From Wuchereria bancrofti (Eukaryota; Nematoda; Chromadorea; Rhabditida; Onchocercidae), in the NCBI GenBank assembly GCA_005281725.1, contig SSBO01000001.1, positions 5,626,399-5,690,398 of the forward strand: a stretch of DNA of 64,000 bases, written 5' to 3'. The position numbers were made by a program, and so were the translations under genes. This document shows positions 39,812 through 51,793 of this stretch, piece after piece. Every line of letters starts with the position of its first letter. Positions within the stretch are counted from its first letter, which is position 1. Below the pieces are notes generated by a model. That model had not been told where the DNA came from and did no database searches. It saw only the letters and a list, made by a program, of their open reading frames with translations.

Positions 39812-40270
39812 ATGTTTCTTTGCTTGAACCTATTCAAAGTCGTAATAAGATATGAATGTTGTTATTCCTCTACAACTACACGGAAAGTCATCTGTAGCAC
39901 ACCGGAGTATGGTAACTATATCTTAGTATGGTACAGGTTGTTTCATTTGAAGAAATACTCCACAACTCAATGTTCGGCCCGCCGTCATCGCTGTTCAACC
40001 TTTTCTGCAAATGTTTTAGTTACACATGACGGAAGATTGAATCATGGATACATGAAATTCATGCCCTTGCTTCCAGTAGTTGTGAAAAATCCCGTCATTA
40101 CCTCAATCATCCGGCTGGACTCTGAATTAATACCCAAATCTTGCTATATCCTTATGAATTTAGAAACAAGTCAGCCCTGGAACTGTTCTAATGTAACATA
40201 TATTTATTCTGCCGCCCAACATATGCCGGATGTCCACCACAAAACTTTAACTCTGTCGATGTCAATTTAA
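39812..40270 (+). CDS. orphan 152-codon open frame, unrecognised
   Basis: An unusually long open frame for this AT-rich sequence, and locally less AT-rich. It contains readable stretches (VTHDGRLNHGYMKFMPLL, NPVITSIIRLDSELIP), but its first codon is TTG and the first in-frame ATG comes much later. No splice partner, domain or signal peptide was recognised. It lies on the strand opposite the flanking CHCHD2 and coiled-coil genes. It may be a decayed coding remnant, an exon of an unrecognised gene, or a chance frame. Confidence 0.25.
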   Translation: MFLCLNLFKVVIRYECCYSSTTTRKVICSTPEYGNYILVWYRLFHLKKYSTTQCSARRHRCSTFSANVLVTHDGRLNHGYMKFMPLLPVVVKNPVITSIIRLDSELIPKSCYILMNLETSQPWNCSNVTYIYSAAQHMPDVHHKTLTLSMSI

Positions 40271-40988
40271 CTTTATTCGATCGTGTGAATCATTTTCGTG
40301 ATTTATATCTGTATTTTTTGCTCTGAAATACATTATTTTCTAAGATTTTGAAACTTTTTAAAGAGACAAAACCAAAACACAGTACTCAGCGCCTAGAATG
40401 TAGAACACATAAATCAAAAAAGCACATTTATCAAAGTACGGCTATGTTAAATTAATAAACCAAATGAAGATAAATCAAATGAACAATTTCAACCATTCAT
40501 TACTGAAATAATTTGCTTGATTTAATAAAAAATATAGTAGAGTCCAGCATTCCCTTGAAGTTCTTAGTAAAACATTAAAGATTGAGACTGCGCAACTAGA
40601 TATCTCCAAAATCTGTATTTTGCATACTTGTGCAGTTTATCTGTTTGAACATTTTGAGTACCAGAAACTACCATTTGAAATAAAAACCTTCCAGTCGGAT
40701 TCTATATTCCCCTAATTTTGGTTCCTTTCTCTTTGCAAGAACAAGACGTTCTTTACTCCATCTCCACCGCCCGTTCGTCGAATTTGCAAAATATCGGGAA
40801 CATTTTAAACTTTTCCCTTGCGTATTCATTTTCTATTATATAATCTGAAGGAACTGACTTCTTTTTTTTAAGAAAGTGACTTTTTCTTTCATATAAATTC
40901 AGTTCAAATCAAAATTACACATTCAAAGATTCATGCAGAACTTATTACAGTACCAGATCATTTGGTGAAAATAAGCATTCAAAAACAG
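40271..40988. other. intergenic, nothing recognised
   Basis: AT-rich sequence downstream of the coiled-coil gene; no exon, RNA gene or repeat is supported. Confidence 0.4.
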
Positions 40989-43475
40989 TTATAAATGAAA
41001 TTTCTGCAAAGAATCGAGAATATCAAGATACAAGCTGACATCAGCACTTAACAACTTCATTTCTTCAGCCACCGACAAGCCTCCCTCATCTTCTGTGGAT
41101 GCAAACTGCATATCGAGCATTTCATTATATTTTTTAACTGCTGCCAACATCTAGAATGACCATTTACAACCTAACATGTAGGAAGCACCAGAAAATTTTA
41201 GCCTAATTAGTTCACTTTGTAAGAAGTATTTCAGCAATTATGAAATAAGCAAAACTGATCTTTAAAAAAAGAAATTGGACAGTCGAATAAAGCAATTACT
41301 TTTCCAATGCCAGCTATTTTTTCGTTAAATCCAATGAACTCCTCACGCGATTCCTGCGCGACTTTATGTTGCTGTTGTTCAACACTGTCTAACAAATTCT
41401 GAAAAGCAGAAATTATGAAGTGGAGAAATATTTTTATCACCTGAAACAGATGAAAAATATTAAATGAAAATTTTGCAAAAATTTTCGATGGATGCAGATA
41501 TAAAATGATTTATCAAACAGTATGGTAAAATTAATAATTAAAATATAATACTTCACATTTTGAACTTTAAACATTCTTCTCGAACTATGTTCTTACTCAG
41601 TTTTAGAAAAACATATCTCAAGCCTACTCCAAAAAACAAAACAGGAGATACAACGGTAGCCAACAGGAATCTATAACCTATGCAAGCACTTGAAATGTGC
41701 TTACATATTATCATAGATCTCGAATTACCGAGTTGAATTTCCATTATGCTGTCTTCAAGTTCCTTACAAGGAAATGGCTAAAATTACCCAGATTCTTTGC
41801 TTTTCGAAACTTCGTAATACATCAATTTCAATTAGCGATACTGCACTCTGCAACAGTGTTGTAGCAGCTGCCTCTTGTTCTTTTGCCTCCTTTCCCATAC
41901 GTCTGATAACATAATCTGATGTGACAAGTGCTTCTTGCGCCTCAAATTAAAAAAGTTTTGGAATCCTGAAATCGTCCAAACAATGAAAATTGCTTATGCT
42001 TTACTCGTTTAAAAGTAAAGAGCTCGGAACGTGGATGAAATCAAAAAAGAAGCTAAGTTTTACTTTCTTAAAAAAATTTGTTTGAAAGTGCGCAAAAAAC
42101 CATATGCTTAACTGAAAAAGGAACTTGAAAATTAAGTCAGAATAAGCTTACATATTCCATTTTTGCACTGCTTCATATTGTGATGGGGAATTAACAGTGC
42201 TACTTTACAATAAATTTTAAATATTAAAATGATAACCTCAATTCACATTTCAATGTATTACAGACAACGTTTCAGAGTTTTTTTGTATTTATAACGCTGA
42301 GGAATAACCTTGGAAGGAGGTGACTTTTCTACTGATCAATAAGCCATAATGGAACGAATTTAAATGTAATTTTAAAAATTACACATAAGGAAGAAAAAAG
42401 TACAATATTAATCTGATACCTCACATAAGCGTACAATTTGTTCGTTGTGTCTGTTTTTCTTCGCACTAAGCTCTGCAAGCTGCACTGAAGGAATGCGTTT
42501 TCTGTGCACATCAACAACTGACTTTTGTTTCCACAGCTTCAAAAATTGGAATTTTTTTTTAAATGAGCAATTGGATATACTGTACTTCACTATTTTGGAA
42601 CAGTCAACTTAAGGTGACAATGTACTCCTGCACTTATTTATCAACAAAATTACATTGTGTGAACCAATGCCCATTCGTGATGACCTCTAAAATGAATGAG
42701 TACAATAGAATGAAACATGCTATAAAAGAGAAGGAACAATTTTCTGAAATGCAAAACATACCTTTGAAATACTCTGATTAAAAGTTTGCTGTTGTTTCGG
42801 CAGATTGCATTTGGAGGGTGGTAATTTCGGAGTTGCGAAAGTAACATGCTGCAGTACACATACATTTTTTCAGTTAAAAGTAACCAATTCGTAATGATTT
42901 CTTATTATTCATGCACATGAGCTCATTCAAAACTGCTAGGCTTTTTAAGATATATAGTTTTTCTGGGCCAAAATTTGCCCATAATACTTATTCCCCCATA
43001 TCCTTCATGGAAATGAATTATCCTTCATTAGAAATTCTAGGGGAATTCCAAAACTGGTGATATTTCTGAAAAATATATGTAGAGCCAAGAAAGTCAAGAA
43101 AGAGTGATTATTTTCGAAAAGCAAATTTTAACGGCAAATCTATTATGTCTTCATCAAAAAGTGGCAGTATCATTTTTTTAAATCAATTTATATAGATTAA
43201 TCAAGGAATGATCAAAAGAAACTAATCAGAGTTAAAGACATACTCGCTTGTCGTCCGATTCTTTAGATCGAACTTGAGCCTGTGTTGACTGTCTTTTAAG
43301 TGACGGCCGTAGAACTGCTGTTTCACATGGCTTGGTTGACATCAGTAATCGAATTGCCTGAAAGGAACAAAGCCTGTAATATTTAAACATGAAATTAAAT
43401 ATCTTCTCTCCCTATAATTCGAAGTTATTGACATACATCACCAATAAATGCACCGGTAGGCAATGTGAGTGACAT
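40989..43475 (-). CDS. coiled-coil protein of unknown family
   Basis: Seven exons, in reading order 43437-43475, 43244-43357, 42762-42848, 42420-42536, 41788-41940, 41300-41398 and 40989-41150, all join in phase 0 and give 256 residues. The N-terminal 80 residues look disordered, with basic and Ser/Pro-rich motifs (LRPSLKRQSTQ, HVTFATPKLPPSK). From about residue 95 the chain is continuous amphipathic helix, heavy in Glu, Gln, Lys and Ala (RRMGKEAKEQEAAATTLL, SVEQQQHKVAQESREE), fit for coiled coils. It ends in helix with LSADVSLYLDILDSLQ. There is no signal peptide or membrane span. The design recalls subunits of kinetochore, centrosome or tethering complexes, but I do not recognise the family and assign no function. 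Two introns end in AAG (before 42536) and GAG (before 41940). The phases and peptide continuity support the model. Confidence 0.7.
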
Positions 43476-44468
43476 CTATCTGACAATATCCATCACCAAT
43501 CAGACGATACCGTATACTTAGTTGTTCTACTGGTGCTATTGTACCGGAACACTCTTAAATGAGAGTTAATTGCACGACATAAGTCTGACGTTCCCTTCCC
43601 TCAGGAAGCGGCTATTATCGACATAGTTTGATTGTGGAATATGAATGAGGACGCATTATTTTGCTATGGGAACTCACAAATTTCACTGAAAAGTGACTTT
43701 GTGTCGTGAACGATAATTAATTTACTAAATTTTCGAAAAAAGTGAAGAATGCGAAAGCAAAAACCTCAGCTATTTTCAAAATCCGAAACCTCATTATCAT
43801 TCTCACCCAACCATTACTTTAAGTTTACGCGACTTCTGTAAGAATCATGTTCTACACTATTCAATGAAACAAAAAGTCACGTAGACACCATTGGTCACAG
43901 CGATAATTTTCCTTTCGGGTTTTCTCAAGCAAGTAATTCCCTTCGCGGGCTGATTCTTTTTCCCGGGCTTTCTAGAACTCTTTGTGGATTGATAGACAAC
44001 AGCTATTTATTGATTATCATGACACTATAAACATGAAAGATTTGGTATAAAAGAACAAACAACAAAGGAAGTAATAGCAGATTGCGCACGTTCGCTCTGG
44101 TACATTCCTTTTTGCAAGACCTCTTTGAGGTGCTACGGAAATTCAACAGCTGTAGATGGTGAGTATTGTCGTTCAATTCTGGTGTGAACAAACAAGCCTC
44201 TGAGATTTCTTACCAATTCAAATGAGATGGCAGATTCACTCATAGTGATCGGTTAGAGTGTTTAATAGCTAAACTATTATGATTATGAGGGATCATTATA
44301 CTTAAGCTTGATTTCGTGGGTAACTTAAGTTCAATTTCTCAAGACATTGTCCAAAGAAATACAATATGCTGAAAAACGAAGGACTTCCATAATAACCCAG
44401 TGACACGAAAGTTACTTTTCACTTGATTTAAAATGATTTTTAATTTAAAGAGCTTTTGGAAGGAAATA
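43476..44468. other. intergenic, probable promoter of the coiled-coil gene
   Basis: A stretch of about 1 kb between two minus-strand genes. The segment around 43500-43640 and the C/G-richer block 43880-43980 are less AT-rich than surroundings. No exon chain is supported. Confidence 0.4.
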
Positions 44469-45256
44469 TTAATTTTCCGTCCCTTTTTCCTGATTTCTGA
44501 GAGACGCTTGATATTCCTGTACTGCTCGAAACAACAAATCTTCAGTCCTTTCCATTCGCCAATCTCCCGCCTGTAATTGACTTGTTTCGTTCGTTTTTAA
44601 GCTTTAAAGTGATTTCTAAAAAAATCGCTTTAATCACATCCTATAACTTCAGTGAACTTCTGTCTAACTAACAAGAAGAAAATCAGGCCATGAAACTTAC
44701 TGTCTCATTTTTTTGAGAGAAATCTTGCTTGGGCAAATCGATATTTTCTGAAGTTTCTATTGAATGACTCAAAACTAGAAATAGAGTATGTTATGAAAAG
44801 ACAGTCAAATCAAAAAAGAAGATTAAGATCACGCTAGAAAATGAGGAAATTTAAAAATATTAATCTGTGTTTTTCGAGAGAAATTTATTCTCATTAAGTT
44901 CATTGAACAATTAAAGGCGATTCTAGGTGAGGATCATAATTATTGACCAAAATTATAATCTTCTTTAAACCTTAATTTTGTCTTCCTGTAATGTTAAACC
45001 ATTTTATAAAGTAAGTCGTGCTAAGCTTGCAATACCCTTACAGGTACATCTTTGATTGCTTGAGCATATTTTGGATCGGTACTTCTTTTTCAATCGACAT
45101 TCGTACAATAATTTTTTCTTGTCACAGATCACATCTCTGAAAGTGGGGTCAGTGAGGACAAAAAATCACTTTAATGTCACATTACTTTTGACTGATTACA
45201 AGTTAGTGATATCGTCACCTTGCGTCATTGACCTGAATGAACTTCACGCTATCCAT
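44469..45256 (-). CDS. small basic/acidic protein, unrecognised
   Basis: Four exons, 45219-45256, 45042-45136, 44701-44774 and 44469-44570, join in phase to give 102 residues. The start reads MDSVKFIQVNDARDVICDK, followed by a basic run (CRLKKKYRSKICSS), a polar middle (SIETSENIDLPKQDF) and an acidic helical end (MERTEDLLFRAVQEYQASL). There is no signal peptide, membrane segment or named domain that I can see. A basic then acidic layout of this size suits a small nuclear or scaffold protein, but that is a guess. It begins only 227 bp after the stop of the EF-hand gene on the same strand. That spacing is typical of the second gene of a nematode operon, where the message would be freed by trans-splicing. 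All four acceptors have the normal CAG/TAG form. Confidence 0.55.
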
Positions 45257-45482
45257 ATTTTGCAGATCCAATTACAATAACTACAAAATTTCTAGGCGTT
45301 CTTAAGAGGTCGCACAAATCGATGCGTGTCGTTTGCTTTCTTCTCAAAAAAGACACTCAGAAACTAAGGATAACAAAAAGTTTTCGAAATAATTAAAAAC
45401 AATTTCAAAAAAAACTGTATTAGAAATCCCTTGATTTCGATACAAAAATTCTTGAGAATATTAAATTATTAGCAAATTATCA

Positions 45483-48400
45483 TCAAAATGTCCCTAAAAA
45501 GCTTAAAACTTGCGTTGTATTTATTTTTGCAGCCGTGTCTTCAGCTGAGATATTATCCATATTAGGACATTTCCTTTGAGAGCCATGACGATGATGTGAG
45601 CACTTTTTGCGCTTCTGCTGAAGCAGTCGAACTTCCTCAATATGTTGTTCTCCAGCTTCACTTTTCCCATTTCTTTCCATATTAGGAATAAATTCAGCAA
45701 AATCTTTTACAGTTCCTGTGTTCTCAACACTTGATTCATGTGTATCTTTATTGTCCTTCAAATCTGTTGCAGGGTGTGCCATCGTACTCAGCTCTATGAA
45801 TGTTTGATTTATTTTGTCAGACTCAACTCCGACAGCTGTTTTTGAGTTTGATTGCATTATTGTTGTCTGTGTTGAGAAATTAGGATTTGTTGTTGCTGAA
45901 GTGGATGTCTTCGGAGATGATGGTAAAGTTACAGGTATCTTCGGAGCTGTAAATGAGGTTGCGGAAGTTTGTGGGATTTGCGAAATCGCATCGTTTTTTT
46001 TTAATTTGAGTAAGGATTTTGTGATTTTTTGAAAATCTTTTTTCCCCTGACTTTCGGACTTCGTAGCTTTAAATGTTTGATCCATTTCAGAAAACGTTGC
46101 ATTCAACATACCACTTAAAACTTTATCAAAAAACTCATCTTCCTTACTACTATTTGTTTGATATTTGGTATTTATAACTTGCAATTGCTCTTGTTCGAAA
46201 GATAAGTTTTGTGATTTTGTGAGCTGGAAATCAGTTATTTGTGACCGTGGATATACTTCTTGGTCGTGTTTGTTGGTGACATTTTTTTCTATCGAAAACA
46301 TTGAATTCGCTTCCAGAATTTTATACTTATTAGACTCTTTACCTATCAACCTGAACTCATTCACTGACTTGTCTCCTGATGATAATTTTTTCTCTTTTGT
46401 TTTGGCAGTGGTTTTTTCAAACCCCGTAAAATCTGGTCCATTATGAATTTGTTTCTCATGATTCTCCGTCAGTTGAGAGTGAAGAGGTTGAAAAGTGAAT
46501 TTATCATGTTTGTTTGTGAATTCGTGCTCTGACTGATTGGAATTTATGTGTTTTGTAGAGGTGTCTTCATTGAATTCTTCATCGTCTTCAGATTCAAGAA
46601 TCACTTTAACAGCTTCATCATCGACAGATACCTTATGGCTGACAGGTATTATTTCATATTCCAATGAACCGGTTATATTCGAAGGTTTGTCTTGTTTCTT
46701 TTGATTTCTGGATTCTTCGTTAGTTTCGGGAGATAATTTTGCTCTTTTAATTTTTTGAAGCGATGCGGTACTATTAGTTTCATTTGATGTTTGTGCTTGT
46801 ATATTGCACTTAAGTTGTTTCACCGAATATTCCGAAGAATCGTCCGAGTCAGAAGAATCCGCCTGATTGTTTAATATGCAGCCATCTTCATCCATAGGCT
46901 TCTGTTCCTTTTCTACTGCATTGTGAAAATTGCGTTTATCAAGTGAGCCGTTACTTTGATAATTTATGATTTTTACCTTTTTTCCAGTTTCTTTTTCGTC
47001 AAATTGCAAAAAAGGTGCATCAAACAATCCGCTAAACTTTTTTGCTGCTGTTATCTTATATTTTGACGAATCAATAGGCGTGTGAACGACAAAATCTTTT
47101 TCATTTCTGGTCCTTTCGTAGATCGCATCGTCCAGATCTCTCTGAATTTTCAATTCTGTAGTAGTTGTCAGAGTCGAAATCGAATTCTCGGGAACATTTG
47201 CTATTTTTTTGGTCTCATTTGCTTCAGTATTTGAGGTGTTGTTCGCAATCTGACTCCAATGCTTAGTAATATTGATACCTCTCAGAGGACCTTTCAAATC
47301 TTCTGCTTGTTTTTCACTGTTTTCTTTAACTGCTTTGGATATCTTTTTGATGGTATTTTGCAGGAAATTAAAAAATTTCTCAAATTTTTTGATATAAGCA
47401 GCATTTGGACTGTTAATAAATGCTTTATTCTCATTTCGAACACCACTCTGATCGATTCTGATTGAATCGGCTTCCAGTTGATCTTCATTTTTAGCTGATG
47501 TAAATTTACGATCTCTCTGCACCATTGTTCGTATAAGCGGTGAGGTATTCTCAACAGAAACCGAATATTCTTCAGTATTTTTGATGTTATCGATTTCAAT
47601 CACATCTCTGTTTTCCGGTCTTTTGCTATTAGAGAACATTTCGGAAATCGAGTTGGCTTCACTGGAGGGAAATTTTTGATATTCTTTTTTGGATTTCATA
47701 AATTTCGGCACTGAAGTAACTACTGTACTGAAATAAATACTACTTGCGTTAATTGCGGTCAGTTCTTTGATACTTGGATGTGACTCATCGCTAACCATCA
47801 GCTTCTTGTCGGTTTCTTGATCTAAAGGTATTAAAATTATGATTAATCTTGATGTTATGCAAAAAAGGTAAGTACAAGTAGTAAGAAATGCTCTCTTGGA
47901 AATCTTAAAATGAAGCTACTCTTCAAAAAAAAGTTTCCATGGTAACAAAAGAATGAAGTGAGCTACGAGAAAGACAATATGACCTGAACGACGTTTTCTT
48001 TGCCTGGTTGGTTGCTGATTATACGTTTTTTTAGGAAGCCTGAAAATGATCAAAGTCGGCAGAGATGTCGTGGCATTTACAGTTGTAGAATATTGTTGTT
48101 CGAAATTATTTTGTATCGTTTGGAGACGAATTTCGTCAGCAATTAAGTTTTGCAACGATACAAATTCGATTGGATCGATGTGAGCATTCTGAAATAAATG
48201 CTTTATGGAGAAAAGTAATTATAAAAATTTCCACTAAGAATAAATCCGTTTGGAAATTCACTCCATCTTAATTTTCTTATTATTTAAAACTACCTTATTG
48301 ACGTCCACTTTGCCGAAAATCTTTTTTAAAATAGATTTTTTTAATTGCTTCTCATATCCTTGCAATAATTCACTGAACGATAGTGCTTCATCACCATTCT

Positions 48401-50280
48401 GATCGATACTCTGAATAACCTACTTATAGAGGGCAAAATAAGCAAAATTCCTAACATGAATTTTAAATCAATTATAGAGAAATATTAAGTAATTTCCTGA
48501 CGCAACTCATTGATATTTCCTAGGAGCTACCCTCAATTCAAATGACACCGGAAGAAAATACTTATTGTCAGTAAGCCTGACTGGAGTAGAAAAACTAACA
48601 GATAGTTTGTTTAGCGCAGCAATAGCAGCTTGTTCTCGTAATTTAGTGAGAAAATCGATTAATTCTAACTCATTTATCTGAAAATAGTTGTTGATAACGG
48701 CATGTGTAACATGTCTTTCTGAAATTTCAAAATTTTTGCAAAGGAGTTCTTTCAATTAAAATTTAAGAGGACAACCGTGTGATCGGTTCGATGGCTGACA
48801 TCCTCAAAAACAATTGTTGCATAGCTGGGTTTGATATCGTAACGTAAGTCAGCCAACATCTGCGCTTCTCGAATGTTCAGTCGGTGGTCTCCATCAGTGT
48901 CATAGATCTGAATCAAAGTAAGAAATGCTGAATTTGAATATTTATTAAACTTATGCGCAATCTTTTCAAATTTGCGACAGCTGTTGAGAAACAGTTTAAA
49001 CGAACTAGACAAGAAAGACTAGCTAGTCATGAGAGTTTTTTTTTTTTCAACATTAATTCCAGATAGGACAACCTCTTTTTGCTCAGGAATTATTTATTTA
49101 GTTGAGTTAAAAGTTCGAAATAAATTATCTCTCATAAGTTACCACATTTCTTCATACTTCGAAGATCTTCGATCTATAGAAATTTATTCTACATCTGGCT
49201 CTTGTAGGTTTTATTTCAGGGATACCATCAACATAATCTGACCGACAAACCTTCAGCAATTCTTTTGCTTCTTTCTGTGCCAATAATCTACTACAGTGAA
49301 GCGTTTCAACCAGTTCACTGGATGTCAAATATTTGTCATTATTGACATCACTTTCCCGAAAACAACTTTTTACATCTTTTATTGATAAACCAAGCTCCAT
49401 GTAAATGGATTCGAATAGTTCCACTTCGTTCAGTAGGCCATCACCATCTGTATCGTGATCCTGAATATTCAGCAAATGAGATATCAGTGCAACATCTGTT
49501 AGGAATCCACAGATTTGGTACGATATTCCTGAATTCTAAAGTTGAACAGTATTTAGTGTGTTTTTGAAAAATAATTGTTGGACATTCAAACTGCCACCTT
49601 GGATTACCATCAATTAAAAAAAAAATATCACCTCTAGCCAACGTAAGGTGGCTAGTGCAACGTGTCTTTGAACTAATCTAGCGGCCGCAATAATTTCGGT
49701 GCGATCAATGAACTTATCGCCATTTCGATCCGCTTTTCGGAATATATCCTAAAGAAAGGAAGATTTAAAAGTGCCAAAGAAATGAGCCTCAACTCGTTCC
49801 ATTCTAAGTGGATGAATTATGACTAAAAAAAACCATAAAATTGCTTTCTAAAAATATAAAGCTAATAATGAGCAGTGAGAAAATTGAGATTCTTTGTGAA
49901 GATAACTTTTAGTTTATCTAAGAATGATCAAGATATTACATCGCTGATTGTCGGTGGAAGCTTGTGGTCCATATATGCTATCGTCCTCAGTTCTCGGCTG
50001 TCAACTTTTCCATCTTTCGTCAAATCATAATGAGTTATATATCGATTTACTTAAAACAAAATTTAAATTTGATTTTTAATGGGAATGAATGCGGAAAGAC
50101 AGCAGTGAAAAAGAATAGAGTATGGCGTACTCGATTTATGATGAATTATTAGTAAAGAGTAAGGAATGTCATTCCCGTCATACAAATTCAAATAAAGTTG
50201 AATTTATTCTCACCTATACCAACAGCAGTAGGGCTGAATAAGATAATGATTGTGGCAAATGATATCCATGGTCGAGACAT
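45483..50280 (-). CDS. secreted multi-EF-hand calcium-binding protein with long disordered tail
   Basis: Nine exons: 50214-50280, 49940-50049, 49632-49748, 49251-49460, 48776-48907, 48531-48677, 48294-48419, 47984-48188 and 45483-47821, giving 1150 residues. Residues 1-22 form a signal peptide (SFATIIILFSPTAVG). Residues about 25-330 hold eight EF-hand loops, nearly one per exon: DLTKDGKVDSRE, DRNGDKFIDRTE, DTDGDGLLNEVE, DVNNDKYLTSSE, DTDGDHRLNIRE, a degenerate one near SHRTDHTINELE, DQNGDEALSFSE and DVNKNAHIDPIE. Seven keep good calcium ligands. A furin-type site RQRKRR at about residue 369 is followed by a tail of about 780 residues. The tail is encoded by one 2.3 kb exon, is rich in Lys, Glu, Asn, Ser and Thr, has no cysteines except a few near the basic end, and is plainly disordered. 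EF-hand number and secretion recall the CREC group, but no ER-retention signal is present. The intron before 50049 ends in AAG. Confidence 0.85.
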
Positions 50281-51793
50281 TTGTGTATCTGGAAAGAAGT
50301 GAACCATGTGCATTCATATTCCAAATAATTTCGGATTATCCTTGGTTTATTTCTATCGCAGTTGAGATCATTGAGCATTAGCTATTTTGTCTTCACCTAA
50401 TTTCTGGAATATTGTGCACCCAAAGGGTCACTTGCTAAATCTACTGACTGCTTTAGCTTACAATTCTTGATTTCCAGACATCTGAAGAACGTTTAGGTAG
50501 CACGATAGCTTAATTTCTTCCTTAATTTACTCCTTCGTGAGACGGCAAAATTATGCTTCTTACAACTGAATTCTTCTATCAAGAGAAAATTTCAAGTTCT
50601 GAATGAGTTGATCACAGCAATGTTAGCAAAACTCTAAAAAAGTTGAAGCAGCTGTCATTATAATGAGACAAAGATGAAAAGCGATCTGAGTGATGAAAAA
50701 ATGTGGGACGACCATTGTCGACAAATCTGACATACTCAGACGAGCCCAGTTTTCAGTTCCATTTACCCATATGGTGTGTCCCACATTAGTTTCATAAATT
50801 TTTAAAAAGAACTGTTGGAAAATCAGCGCAAGAGTTTTCTAGGTCAAGATCGTAATGACACGGTATATTTTCTCTAATAAACATCTCTGAATGAAATATG
50901 GTTGTACCTTATAAATGAACGACCCGAATCATTCCAAAAAATGGTACTTCATTCAGAAAGAATCACTTCCAATTGCTTCGTCATTTCTTTTATTTTCCGT
51001 ACATATATAAAGGACAGTTGAATGTTAAAACATTTTTAGCTCAAATAAAAGAAGGAATGGCCAGAAAATGGAGTTGCTGTAGCAACAAATGCAGCGTAAT
51101 ACAACCTTCCATGTATTAAACTACCGATATTTTATGCCCCACGTGATGGAGCACCAATAATTTGTAACAATAGATCTGCAAGTACTAATAAATTGCAGGA
51201 GAGCATTGTTTGTGACTCAGATTCAATTTGCTAGCAATATTGCTACTGTAGTAACAATGAGCAAATATTGTCATCAAATGAGAATGAATGGTGCTTTTAT
51301 AACATATCAAATACTCTCTAATGTACAAAACTCTGTTCACTGATCCAACAAATTTGATCTTCTTGGTAGACGATAATAAATCTTTGTTCTAAGTCTGAAT
51401 CCATCATTCAAAAAATATGTTTTTATCAGTATAGCTTTTGAAACAGAAATGATGCTTACGGGAATTAAAAGCATAAAAAAATAAAAACAGCAAACTTCTA
51501 ACATCGAGTAATGAAGTGAATTTCAATACTTTTCTGGGTTACATAAAAATATAAGGACACATTGGCAACCGGAAGGAATGGTTCTGACAAAGTATTGAAT
51601 AGTGAAGGCCTTTTCTTGACTTTTTAATGCCGAGCTGTACCACAGCTAAATTAAAGAAAGTAAAATTAGAAAGTTAACTTATTACTTCAAGAAAGGACCT
51701 ATAAGATAAATAATAAATGGATAAATGCTTGGTATGGTTAGAAAGCCTAAAAAGGTCAGAATGAGGTGTAATTTGGAAGATTAAAGGTTGCAT
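50281..51793. other. intergenic between EF-hand and GMF genes
   Basis: Upstream region of the EF-hand gene and 3' region of the GMF gene. It contains the inverted repeat listed separately. An ATG at 51059 opens only 20 codons. No exon chain is supported. Confidence 0.4.
50700..50787. repeat. short inverted repeat, 10-bp arms
   Basis: AATGTGGGAC at 50700-50709 is matched in perfect inverted form by GTCCCACATT at 50778-50787, enclosing 68 bp that is less AT-rich than the surroundings. It could form a stem, or be the trace of a very small inverted-repeat element. No target-site duplication is evident. Confidence 0.5.

Noticed and set aside
43357..43476. Minus-strand frame reading APVEQLSIRYRLIGDG across the first exon of the coiled-coil gene
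   Set aside because: No donor or partner in that frame; the ATG frame ending at a GTATGT donor joins in phase to the next exon.
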